A DNA stretch of 64,000 bases from Clostridia bacterium (GTDB lineage: Bacteria > Bacillota > Clostridia > TANB77 > CAG-508): assembly GCA_017512025.1 (NCBI GenBank), contig JAFWHH010000012.1, positions 186,001 to 250,000 on the forward strand, given 5' to 3'. The translations under genes were made by a program, and so were the position numbers. The notes below the pieces were generated by a model that searched no databases, was not told the DNA's origin, and saw nothing but the letters and a program-made list of their open reading frames with translations. Shown here piece by piece: positions 51,545 to 59,898 of the stretch; within the stretch, counting starts at the first letter, position 1, and the number at the start of each line of letters is the position of its first letter.

Positions 51545-53076
51545 TGAGAGTTAAGAACACGATTAAATCTACTGCTTCTGGTATGATTGGTTATGTAGTT
51601 GCTATGGCTATTGGGTTTATTACAAGGGCAATCTTTGTTAAAACATTAGGAAATGAATGTACGGGTATTAATGGTCTTTTTAGTAATATTCTTTCTATGT
51701 TATCTATTGTTGAGACTGGTATTGGTACAGCCATTATAGTTAATCTATATAAAGAAGTAGCGGTTGATAATAAAGAAAAGATTAAATCCTTATTATTGTT
51801 TTATAAGAAGATATATAGAATAGTTGCTAGTATTGTTTTTGTTATTGGTATGATGATATTACCATTCCTTAAGTATTTAACTGGTGAGGTTGGTATAAAT
51901 GAGAATATATATGTATTATTTGTTTTATACTTATTGGATGTAGTTATATCATATTTATTAACATATAAGAGATCTATACTATATGCTAACCAAAAGAACT
52001 ATTATATTAATATAGTTGATATTGGTTATCACCTTGTAATGAATACTTGTCAAATTGCCTATTTATTAGCATTTAAAAATTTTACTGGGTATGTTGTTAT
52101 TAAGATTATTTGTAGAGCAATAGAGAATGTTGTGATATCAATAATAGCCAATAAGAAATATCCATACATAACAGATTCTAATGTAGAGCAAATTGATGAA
52201 GTAGATAAGAAAAGCATATTTACAAAAGTAAAAGGGTTATTCTTTCATAGAGTTGCAACTTTTGTTGTATTAGGAACAGATAACATTATTATTTCAACAG
52301 CTCCAAATCTTGGAATTACAATAGTTGGATTATATTCTAACTATTACATGATAACGGAAGTGTTAAAGGGAGTTTTAAGACAGATTTTTACTTCGATGTC
52401 TGGTGGAATTGGTACATTACTTGCTGAAGGTAATAAAGAGAAAACATATAAGTTATTTAAGACAATACTACTTATGAATTCTTGGGTATTTGCATATGCA
52501 GCAATTTCATTTTACTTTGTGTCTAAACCATTTATTAGTATATGGCTTGGGGGAGAGTACGTATTAACAGATCTTACTGTATTAATGTTGGCTATAAATT
52601 TGTATTATACTGGATTAAGACAAACATATCAATCGTTTAAGGAAGCGGCTGGAATCTTTTATGAAGATAGATTTGTTGCTATTTCTGAGTCTATAGTTAA
52701 TCTAGTTGTTTCATTGATACTTGTTAGAGCAATGGGATTACCTGGAGTATTTCTTGGAACAATAATAAGTACTACGTTAGTGTATGCGTATACATATCCA
52801 AAATTTGTATATGGACAAGTACTGGAAAAGAGTGTTAAAAGTTATATTGTGGAGCTAGTAAAATATTTAGGATTGTTTGCAATATCATTTGGTGTTGTAT
52901 ATGGTATTAGCAGATTTATTAGCATAAATAACAATTTTGCTCTTGCAGCAGTTAATGTTATTATTTGTTTTATAGTACCGAACTTAATTTATTTTATTTG
53001 TTTTAGGAAAACAGCTGAGTTTAAGTATTATTTGGAGATTATTAAAAAGGCAAAGAAGAAAATAGGTATTTTTTAA
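51544..53076 (+). CDS. Polysaccharide-biosynthesis flippase 2
   Basis: This 510-aa MOP-type membrane protein has about fourteen helices: VKNTIKSTASGMIGYVVAMA, GINGLFSNILSMLSIVETGIG and FKEAAGIFYEDRFVAISESIVNL. It is a second flippase in the locus and starts on the last base of the GT2 stop codon. Two flippases suggest two lipid-linked products or two polymers made here. Confidence 0.9.
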   Translation: MRVKNTIKSTASGMIGYVVAMAIGFITRAIFVKTLGNECTGINGLFSNILSMLSIVETGIGTAIIVNLYKEVAVDNKEKIKSLLLFYKKIYRIVASIVFVIGMMILPFLKYLTGEVGINENIYVLFVLYLLDVVISYLLTYKRSILYANQKNYYINIVDIGYHLVMNTCQIAYLLAFKNFTGYVVIKIICRAIENVVISIIANKKYPYITDSNVEQIDEVDKKSIFTKVKGLFFHRVATFVVLGTDNIIISTAPNLGITIVGLYSNYYMITEVLKGVLRQIFTSMSGGIGTLLAEGNKEKTYKLFKTILLMNSWVFAYAAISFYFVSKPFISIWLGGEYVLTDLTVLMLAINLYYTGLRQTYQSFKEAAGIFYEDRFVAISESIVNLVVSLILVRAMGLPGVFLGTIISTTLVYAYTYPKFVYGQVLEKSVKSYIVELVKYLGLFAISFGVVYGISRFISINNNFALAAVNVIICFIVPNLIYFICFRKTAEFKYYLEIIKKAKKKIGIF

Positions 53077-53091
53077 CTAAATAATTTGATA

Positions 53092-53123
53092 GAAAGAAAG
53101 CTTATTTTGTAAGCTTTCTTTTG
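53092..53123 (+). terminator. Terminator closing the polysaccharide locus
   Basis: AGAAAGCTTA-TTTTG-TAAGCTTTCT with downstream TTTTG. Confidence 0.85.
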
Positions 53124-53221
53124 CTCTATGTATAGTGATTTTGTATTCTGTTGCAATTGCCACAGAAATTTTTCTCAAAAGGGTTATAGAATAAATATAT
53201 ATGAATTTGAGGAGGAGAGCT

Positions 53222-53698
53222 ATGGACGATAGACAAATACTAGAGAACATATATAGTGCATTAAAAAAGAGAAAAGGTATTGTAGAATATAGTGATATCG
53301 TAAATGACATAGAAGCTATAGATATGACTGTAAGATTTGGTAGCGAACAGCAGAAAAGTAAATTATATGATGATTTGTATAATAAGTACAAGAATAAATA
53401 TGATTGGGAATTTTGTGGAGCTGAAGTTTTTCAGATTATATATAAAAGAGTACATATTGTTAGACAAGTAAATAAAATAGAATCTAACAATACAAACAAT
53501 CTATTATATAGCTTGAGAGGCTGGCTTATAAGGTATTTAGCATATAAAGTATGTAAAGATAAATGGAAAGAAAAAGTAGAAGAGCTCTTTTTAGAGGATA
53601 ACCAAAAGATAAAAAATGAACAGGTATTAAGTAATACTATGATAAATTTGGATGGAAAGATATTAGAAACAATTTTAGAGCATAAAAATTATAAGTAA
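53222..53698 (+). CDS. Small unknown protein upstream of YobI-like NTPase
   Basis: This 158-aa basic, mostly helical protein (RQILENIYSALKKRKGIVEY; LLYSLRGWLIRYLAYKVCKD; WKEKVEELFLEDNQKIKNEQ) matches no domain known to me. Start 53222 is fixed by GAGGAGGAG (53208-53216). It ends 17 bases before the large NTPase gene and is probably its operon partner, perhaps a specificity or effector subunit. Confidence 0.75.
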   Translation: MDDRQILENIYSALKKRKGIVEYSDIVNDIEAIDMTVRFGSEQQKSKLYDDLYNKYKNKYDWEFCGAEVFQIIYKRVHIVRQVNKIESNNTNNLLYSLRGWLIRYLAYKVCKDKWKEKVEELFLEDNQKIKNEQVLSNTMINLDGKILETILEHKNYK

Positions 53699-53715
53699 AA
53701 AAGTAGGTGCAATAA

Positions 53716-56700
53716 ATGCCAGAAACAATAAATAAATTTGAAAAATATAATTTAAAATCACTTAGACCAAAAGACTCAATTAGTAACGATGCATTTTTTA
53801 TTCTAGACCAAAAAATGAAAGATGATAATATTAAAAATATTGCAATTAGCGGACCATATTCTTCAGGAAAATCCAGCTTTGTAGATTCTTATCTAAAACA
53901 CAGAAGCGATATTAAAGAAGTAGAGTGTCTAAAGATTTCCCTAGCAACATTCGATGGTGTTGGTGTAAAAGGAAAAAAGAGCGATGATAATAGTGTTTCC
54001 AATTATATTGAGAAAACAATAATTGAAAAGCTATATTATTCAAATTATGAAATAGGAATTTTTAAGAATTTGGCTAAAATGTTTGTTTTATTTGCTGCAA
54101 TGTTTACTATTATTTTTTTTATTATCGATTGTTTTATAATAAGAAAATATAGACAAGACATACTAAATGCAGAATTCTTGAGACTAAGATATATAGCAAT
54201 AGCCAGTATTTACTCAATTATTTTTTTCAGTGTATTGACTATGATAATATACTTTGTTAATAAATCTACTCATCTTATTAAGAAAGTAACATTTAAGGGT
54301 CTTGAAATAGAAGACAAAAACGTAGAAAACGAAAATTTACTGAATAAAAATTTAGAGCTTATAATTAAACAATTTAGATTAAAAAAATATAAATATGTAA
54401 TTTTTGATGATATAGATAGATTCAACAATACTTTAATATTTGAAAGATTGAGGGATTTAAACATTACATTAAATATGGTTCTTAAAGAGAAAGTAGTATT
54501 TATTTATGAGATTAAAGATAGCTTGTTTGTAAATCAAGATAGGACAAAGTTTTTTGATTTTATCATGCCAATTATACCATATGTTGGTTACGATAATTCC
54601 GTTGATAAAATAAACAATGCTTTATTAGAGCAAGGTTTATTAAATGATATTTCACCTATTTTAATAAATGGTATATCAATGTTTCTTTTTGATTATAGGC
54701 TTATTACGAATATTATCAATGAGTACATAATCTTTAAAGAAAATTTAAATAAAAATAATTATAATTTAGACCAGTTATTTGCAATGACTGTGTACAAAAA
54801 TACGTGTCCAGGAGATTATTCAGAACTACAAGATGGTAAGGGAAAAATTTATGATCTATTTCATCAAAAGAAAAAAATCATAAATAATAGGGTAACAGAG
54901 CACAATAAGAAACTAGAAGAACTATTAGAACAGAAAAGAAAAAATTCTGAGAGGGATGAGCTTATATTAATCTTAAGGAATATTTTATATAATATATTAA
55001 AATATAACGATGAGTTCCGTATAAGTAGATGGGGAAGCATAAAAATAACCAATCATACAAACAACCAGACATTTGTTATTAATTCGATAGATCAATATAT
55101 AGAAATACCTGAATATATAATAATTAGCCAAACAGATTCAATCGAAATGCAAAATAATAGTTATAGAAAATCTTTGAGAAGTATTTTATTAAGTGAAGGA
55201 GATAATAATCAAATATATAATGATACCATAAAAAGAATAGAGAATGTAGATAAATTTCTAGACAAAAAAATTAGTGAGACAAGAAAGAAGATAGAAGAAA
55301 TTTCAGGTTCGAGCATGGTAATGTTGATGGAAGATGATTCAACAATTTTGAAGAATTTAAAATTGGGGTCATATACGGAATTAATAAAATTCTTAATAAA
55401 AGAAGGTTATATTGATGAGAATTATGCCATCTATATGAGTAAATATGAAGAAAGTAATATCTCAATGATCGATTACGATTTTATTTCAAATGTTAGAACA
55501 AATAATCCACTTTTATTATATGATAAAAAACTAGAGCATCCTAAAAATATTATTGACAGATTAGGAAAAAATGAATTTAAGAAACCACAAATTTTAAATA
55601 TTTCAATAGCTGAGACCTTATTCAATAATGAGATTTTTAATGATATGACAATAATGCATGAAGTAAATAATAATTCCAGACATATTAATTTAATAAAAGA
55701 AGATAGAAGAATAAAAAAGATTAATTTTATTACAACATTATGTAGTCATCATGAAGAGATACATTTTTTACATGTATGTTTTAAAAAGATGGAAAACAAT
55801 ATATATAAGGATTTTATAAATGCATTATTTAAAGAAGACAATAATCTTTGTTCGAAAGTGATACAAAGCGAGATAAAAAAAGAAAGTAAAGATAGTTTAA
55901 TAAATAGTATAGTAACAAATATATCGGGGGAAAAAATAAAAAATAGTAGTAATTATAGTGATGTAATTAAGTACATTTCTGAAAATCAAATTATACTCAA
56001 CGAAGATTATGATTTAATAAAAGATTTTGAAGTAAAATATACTAATCTTGTAGTAATAAAAAATACTAATATTACATTGTATGACAAAATTGTTAAAGGA
56101 TGGAACTATATTATAAACGAAACGAATATAAAATGTATTTTAAATAATAACGAACAATATACAACAAAAAACTTGGAAATAATATTAACGAATAGTAGCT
56201 TGTACAGTTATGTAAAAATATATGTTAATAAATACATTGAAATTATATATGCTAACCTTGGTAAACAAAAGAGTAGCAACGAGGCTTTAATTAAAATATT
56301 GCAAGATGAAAAATTAACGGAAAAAGCTAAAAAGACGATAATGGAAAAGGAAGAAATTCCAATTCACGATATTTCACAAATATCTGATGATAATTGGGAA
56401 GACTTAATTGAACATAATTTATTTGCTATCAATTTAGAAAACATAAACAATTACTACTTAAAATTTGGATTTAATGACATGTTAATTGGAGTTATTAACT
56501 CGTTAGATACCAATACTGTAAGTAAAGATATTGATAAAACACTAGAACCAAAATTAATAAAAGAAATCCTATTATCCGAAAATATAAATGAAGAAATAAT
56601 AGATTACGTAAGCATTAACTCACATTGCAGTTTAAATCCAGATGATATACTAGAAGATAGAGATGATGAATTTTTAGAGAAAAGGATAATAAAACTTATT

Positions 56701-57312
56701 GAGAATGGAAATATACGCTTCTATAATAAGATGATAGAAAGATTGAAAGCTTTCTCTTCAAATGTATGGTTGAAATTATTAGAGAAGTATAAGCAGAAAA
56801 CAACATTGATACTAAAAAATAAAGAAATTGTTCTCTCAAATGATGAAATCAGTAAAATTGTTCTAAGCAAGCAGACCGATATCGGTAAGTATTATGCTAT
56901 TTGTCAATATAATTTTGATGATGATAGTAATTTAGAAGATGATGTAAAAAAAGAAGTAATACGTATATTGTTAGAACATAATGGATATAAAACTTATTTT
57001 AATGATTCAAAAGTTCTAGAGAATATTCTAAAATTAAAATCTAATTGGACAAATGAAAAAGTAAGATTAGTGAACAAGTTTTTCTTTCTAGTGAATACGG
57101 AGAATATAAAAAGAATTCTTAAAAGCATTAGTTATCTATATTCAGATATTGTCAAAAATGGGAAGAGACCCCAAATTTTGAATAATAAAGAAAATCAAAA
57201 GTTAATAAATAATATACTTAGTTTAGGTTATAAAATAGAAAAAAAATCAGAAGATACACAGAATATTACAATTAAAGGAAACTGGGATAAGGACAAAAAC
57301 ATAAAACAATAA
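53716..57312 (+). CDS. YobI-like membrane P-loop NTPase
   Basis: This is a 1198-aa protein, close to the length of Bacillus YobI. Walker A is ISGPYSSGKSS (44-54), with two membrane helices at about 121-143 and 158-181, and Walker B KYVIFDDIDR (226-235). The STAND/KAP-like ATPase core continues to about 350. The C-terminal 750 residues are helical with many Asn/Ile repeats and could be a sensor or scaffold. Family members are uncharacterised; large membrane NTPases beside variable small genes often turn out to be defence proteins, but that is inference. Codon use is AT-rich like the host. Confidence 0.85.
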   Translation: MPETINKFEKYNLKSLRPKDSISNDAFFILDQKMKDDNIKNIAISGPYSSGKSSFVDSYLKHRSDIKEVECLKISLATFDGVGVKGKKSDDNSVSNYIEKTIIEKLYYSNYEIGIFKNLAKMFVLFAAMFTIIFFIIDCFIIRKYRQDILNAEFLRLRYIAIASIYSIIFFSVLTMIIYFVNKSTHLIKKVTFKGLEIEDKNVENENLLNKNLELIIKQFRLKKYKYVIFDDIDRFNNTLIFERLRDLNITLNMVLKEKVVFIYEIKDSLFVNQDRTKFFDFIMPIIPYVGYDNSVDKINNALLEQGLLNDISPILINGISMFLFDYRLITNIINEYIIFKENLNKNNYNLDQLFAMTVYKNTCPGDYSELQDGKGKIYDLFHQKKKIINNRVTEHNKKLEELLEQKRKNSERDELILILRNILYNILKYNDEFRISRWGSIKITNHTNNQTFVINSIDQYIEIPEYIIISQTDSIEMQNNSYRKSLRSILLSEGDNNQIYNDTIKRIENVDKFLDKKISETRKKIEEISGSSMVMLMEDDSTILKNLKLGSYTELIKFLIKEGYIDENYAIYMSKYEESNISMIDYDFISNVRTNNPLLLYDKKLEHPKNIIDRLGKNEFKKPQILNISIAETLFNNEIFNDMTIMHEVNNNSRHINLIKEDRRIKKINFITTLCSHHEEIHFLHVCFKKMENNIYKDFINALFKEDNNLCSKVIQSEIKKESKDSLINSIVTNISGEKIKNSSNYSDVIKYISENQIILNEDYDLIKDFEVKYTNLVVIKNTNITLYDKIVKGWNYIINETNIKCILNNNEQYTTKNLEIILTNSSLYSYVKIYVNKYIEIIYANLGKQKSSNEALIKILQDEKLTEKAKKTIMEKEEIPIHDISQISDDNWEDLIEHNLFAINLENINNYYLKFGFNDMLIGVINSLDTNTVSKDIDKTLEPKLIKEILLSENINEEIIDYVSINSHCSLNPDDILEDRDDEFLEKRIIKLIENGNIRFYNKMIERLKAFSSNVWLKLLEKYKQKTTLILKNKEIVLSNDEISKIVLSKQTDIGKYYAICQYNFDDDSNLEDDVKKEVIRILLEHNGYKTYFNDSKVLENILKLKSNWTNEKVRLVNKFFFLVNTENIKRILKSISYLYSDIVKNGKRPQILNNKENQKLINNILSLGYKIEKKSEDTQNITIKGNWDKDKNIKQ

Positions 57313-57430
57313 CGATGACAATGTCATTAATGAAGTACATACAAATGCAAAAGTTATACTTCTGATTTCAAAGCAGATAATATTAGTCGTGGATATAAGC
57401 AGTGTTAAATTGAAATCAATAATTCAAACG

Positions 57431-57459
57431 AAGGTGCAATTGCACCTTTATTATTTTTT
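57431..57459 (+). terminator. Terminator after YobI-like gene
   Basis: AAGGTGCAATTGCACCTT is a perfect palindrome followed by a T-rich run. The 185-base stretch from 57313 holds nothing else that I can support. Confidence 0.75.
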
Positions 57460-57497
57460 ACCAAGACTATAATATTAAAAGTAAGAGGTGAAAAATA

Positions 57498-58430
57498 ATG
57501 AGTTTTTTATATGCTAGAAACTATAAAAAAGAAATATGTGTTTGGTCAGATACTAAAGTGAGCTTTTCATCAAGTGAAGAGCAAGAAATTTTTCAAAAAA
57601 GCGTACTAAATGGTTCAATGGCGGAATACCACAAGATAGATAAACTTGGGGTTGTTAAAAATGTGATAATAAATGGTAATATTTGTGTGGCTTTTGCAGG
57701 TAATTTAAAGCACTTTAATGAGTTATTAGAATATATTGAAGACAATAGAATTTACGATATAGGTAGTATTACAAAGAAGGCAGAACAAATAAATAGAAAG
57801 TATTTCGGCGATACGGATTTTATTGTTGCTTTAGCAAATAATTCAGGAAATGAACTTTATTTAATCCAAAGTAGTAGAATAAATTTGGTTGACGCATGTA
57901 AGATTGGATCTGATAAAAAAACATACGAAATATTTGATTCAGAGAGAGAAAAAATAAAAAATAGAGATGAGATGGAAGCAGGCTGTACAAGAGTTACTAT
58001 AGAGAATGATCTTAGTGATGTAGACAATCTCGATTCTATTTCTATAGATAGAAGAGCTTTTAAATATACTATAAAGAATACTGAGGATTTGTCTGTGGGA
58101 GGGTTTATAATTTCATGTACAGGGAGTAAAGGGTCTTTTATGTACATGGAAGAATTTGAAACAAACGTAGAAAAGAAACGTACCGTCGATCCGGATGGAA
58201 TTATACAATTGTTTGATAATGCAGAAGATGGGGGCTATGCATTTCATTTCTACGATTCCACGAATTTTGTTTCCATGTATATATATCAAATGAAAAAGGG
58301 CGTAATATATCGTCCATATTTAGAAGATAAAGACTATAATCACTTAAGGTTTCCCACTATTTATGATTGCAGCGAGAATGAATTTATCGAAGAAAACAAT
58401 ATAACACCACCGAGTATTATATATGGATAG
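57498..58430 (+). CDS. Ntn-hydrolase-like unknown protein
   Basis: This is a 310-aa protein. The N-terminal 150 residues (SFLYARNYKKEICVWSDTKV, KNVIINGNICVAFAGNLKHF, DFIVALANNSGNELYLIQSS) have the strand order and VAFAGN turn seen in proteasome-beta-like Ntn hydrolases. The residue after Met is Ser, a possible nucleophile. The remaining half shows GGFIISCTGSKGSFMYMEEF and GGYAFHFYDSTNFVSMYIYQ strands. A peptidase or amidase role is inferred only. RBS AAGAGGTG. It has its own transcription unit between two hairpins. Confidence 0.7.
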   Translation: MSFLYARNYKKEICVWSDTKVSFSSSEEQEIFQKSVLNGSMAEYHKIDKLGVVKNVIINGNICVAFAGNLKHFNELLEYIEDNRIYDIGSITKKAEQINRKYFGDTDFIVALANNSGNELYLIQSSRINLVDACKIGSDKKTYEIFDSEREKIKNRDEMEAGCTRVTIENDLSDVDNLDSISIDRRAFKYTIKNTEDLSVGGFIISCTGSKGSFMYMEEFETNVEKKRTVDPDGIIQLFDNAEDGGYAFHFYDSTNFVSMYIYQMKKGVIYRPYLEDKDYNHLRFPTIYDCSENEFIEENNITPPSIIYG

Positions 58431-58461
58431 GTACAATAAGATGTGTCGAATTATGTCATAC

Positions 58462-58491
58462 GAAATATGTTATTTTAGATAGTAATGAAAC
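58462..58491 (+). repeat. 30-bp direct repeat, copy 1
   Basis: GAAATATGTTATTTTA-G-ATAGTAAT-G-AAAC; 28 of 30 bases match copy 2 at 58938-58967. It lies 20 bases after the Ntn-like gene's short spacer. Confidence 0.85.
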
Positions 58492-58629
58492 GAATTTTAG
58501 ACACAATTACAAACAGAACATAGGAGGAAAGTTTTACATCCCCCTACTTGATGAATAAACGCATAAATAAGCTAAAATATAGCAAGAAGCTAAATATTTT
58601 TATAAGTACAATAAATTAGGAGGCTTAAA

Positions 58630-58884
58630 ATGGACTTTAAGAAGTATTGCATAGTATGTGGAAGTGAGAACTTTTCAAGAAGTAAAAAATTTTGCTGTGA
58701 CAAATGTAGACAACAATATTATTATCAAGAACGCAAAGAAAAAATAACTCAATATAAAAAAGATTACTACAAAAATAATAAACAAGAATGCGACAATAGG
58801 CATAACAATTGGATTAGTCAAAACAGGCAACAATGGAATGAATATAACAAAAAGAGAAGAGAGGAGAAAAAAGAAAATGGGTAA
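58630..58884 (+). CDS. Small zinc-binding protein
   Basis: This 84-aa protein has Cys pairs CIVCGS (C8, C11) and KKFCCDKCRQQYYYQ (C22/23, C26) that form a probable zinc knuckle. A very basic Lys/Asn/Gln-rich helix (RKEKITQYKKDYYKNNKQEC) resembles the zinc/DNA-contact parts of phage HNH-associated proteins. RBS AGGAGG. It lies between two direct repeats and overlaps a broken gene. Confidence 0.7.
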   Translation: MDFKKYCIVCGSENFSRSKKFCCDKCRQQYYYQERKEKITQYKKDYYKNNKQECDNRHNNWISQNRQQWNEYNKKRREEKKENG

Positions 58885-59025
58885 GTTTATTGAAGCTGCG
58901 AAGCAGTTTAAAGAGGTTGTTGAATTAAGAGGTTTTAGAAATATGTTATTTTAAATAGTAATTAAACAGTAGAAGAAGCCAAAAAGATTAAAGAAAGGTT
59001 TAAGATAGCAATTAAAAAGCAATGA
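58877..59025 (+). pseudogene. Broken small gene interrupted by the 30-bp repeat
   Basis: ATG 58877 (overlapping the previous stop) begins MGKFIEAAKQFKEVVELRGF and stops at 58952-58954 inside direct-repeat copy 2. Beyond the repeat, in another frame, TVEEAKKIKERFKIAIKKQ ends at a TGA (59023-59025) just before a terminator. Both halves look like one amphipathic, Lys-rich helical protein split by the repeat or by frame decay. Confidence 0.55.
58938..58967 (+). repeat. 30-bp direct repeat, copy 2
   Basis: 28 of 30 bases match copy 1 at 58462-58491; it carries the stop codon that ends the upstream half of the broken gene. Confidence 0.85.
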
Positions 59026-59028
59026 AAG

Positions 59029-59059
59029 CTTCATCTCGCATGCAGAGGCGAAGTTTTTT
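59029..59059 (+). terminator. Terminator after broken gene
   Basis: CTTCaTCTC and GAGGcGAAG (about 59029-59053) with loop GCATGCA, followed by six Ts. Confidence 0.7.
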
Positions 59060-59100
59060 ATATAATTATAATATATATTATAAGGATGTTTGTCGAAAAG

Positions 59101-59147
59101 TGTCGAAATATGCAATACGATTATGATTGCATGTTTCGACATTTTTT
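59101..59147 (+). terminator. Long hairpin terminator with TGTCGAAA arms
   Basis: TGTCGAAATATGCAAT (59101-59116) pairs with ATTGCATGTTTCGACA (59126-59141), with one mismatch, followed by six Ts and then a TTGACA that may be the -35 of the next gene. Confidence 0.8.
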
Positions 59148-59204
59148 GACATAATGGAATAATAAAGAGATGAAATATATGTACCAATGAAAGGAATGAT
59201 TTAT

Positions 59205-59870
59205 ATGAGGCAAAAGAAGAGTAATATACAAGGTAGTAATTCTAATGTAAATACTGTTGCTATTGTTATTTCTGTTATTATGGGTTTAATTTTATTTGGA
59301 TCTTGTTCAGCTTTCTTATCTTCTGATACAGGAAATAGTGTTAATAATACAACTAATAGATATGAGTCGTCATATAGTAACTATTCATATAACAATCCAG
59401 ACACTACTAATTCATATACCAATAATGTTGTTAATAATACGGCTACAAATGTGGTTGAAAACAAAGTAGAGAATAAAGTGGAAAATAAAACTGAGACTAG
59501 TAATGTAGTTTCTAATACTACTGAGACGAAGAGCAATAGTAATACAAGTAAGAGTTCTTCATATAAATCTGATTCTTCTAGTTCAAGTAGTAGTTATGCA
59601 TCTGTTTATGAAGATGATTCTGATTCTAGCTATAGTAGTAAGAGCACATCTTCTAGTAGTACAAGTTCTTCTTCAAAGAGCACATCTAGTAGTTCATCAT
59701 CTAGCACTGCTAGTGGAGATTATGTTTTAAATACAAATTCCCATAAGTTTCATCATACTTGGTGTAAATCTGTGAAGAAGATGAGTGAGGCTAATAAGGC
59801 ATATAGCTCTGATTCGAGAGAAGAAATTATTAGTCAAGGGTATGAGCCGTGTAAGAATTGTAATCCATAA
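59205..59870 (+). CDS. Ser/Asn-rich membrane-anchored protein with zinc-binding tail
   Basis: This 221-aa protein has one N-terminal helix (VAIVISVIMGLILFGSCSAFL), an extended low-complexity Ser/Thr/Asn region (about 40-170, with VENKVENKVENKT), and a compact C-terminal module HKFHHTWCKSVKKM followed by GYEPCKNCNP. The C, CxxC and His spacing matches the Ada-like metal-binding tail found on secreted nucleases and competence proteins. No nuclease domain is present. Start 59205 follows AAAGGAATG. Confidence 0.78.
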   Translation: MRQKKSNIQGSNSNVNTVAIVISVIMGLILFGSCSAFLSSDTGNSVNNTTNRYESSYSNYSYNNPDTTNSYTNNVVNNTATNVVENKVENKVENKTETSNVVSNTTETKSNSNTSKSSSYKSDSSSSSSSYASVYEDDSDSSYSSKSTSSSSTSSSSKSTSSSSSSSTASGDYVLNTNSHKFHHTWCKSVKKMSEANKAYSSDSREEIISQGYEPCKNCNP

Positions 59871-59898
59871 TTTTCTATTAAAGATGAAGGAGGCAAAA

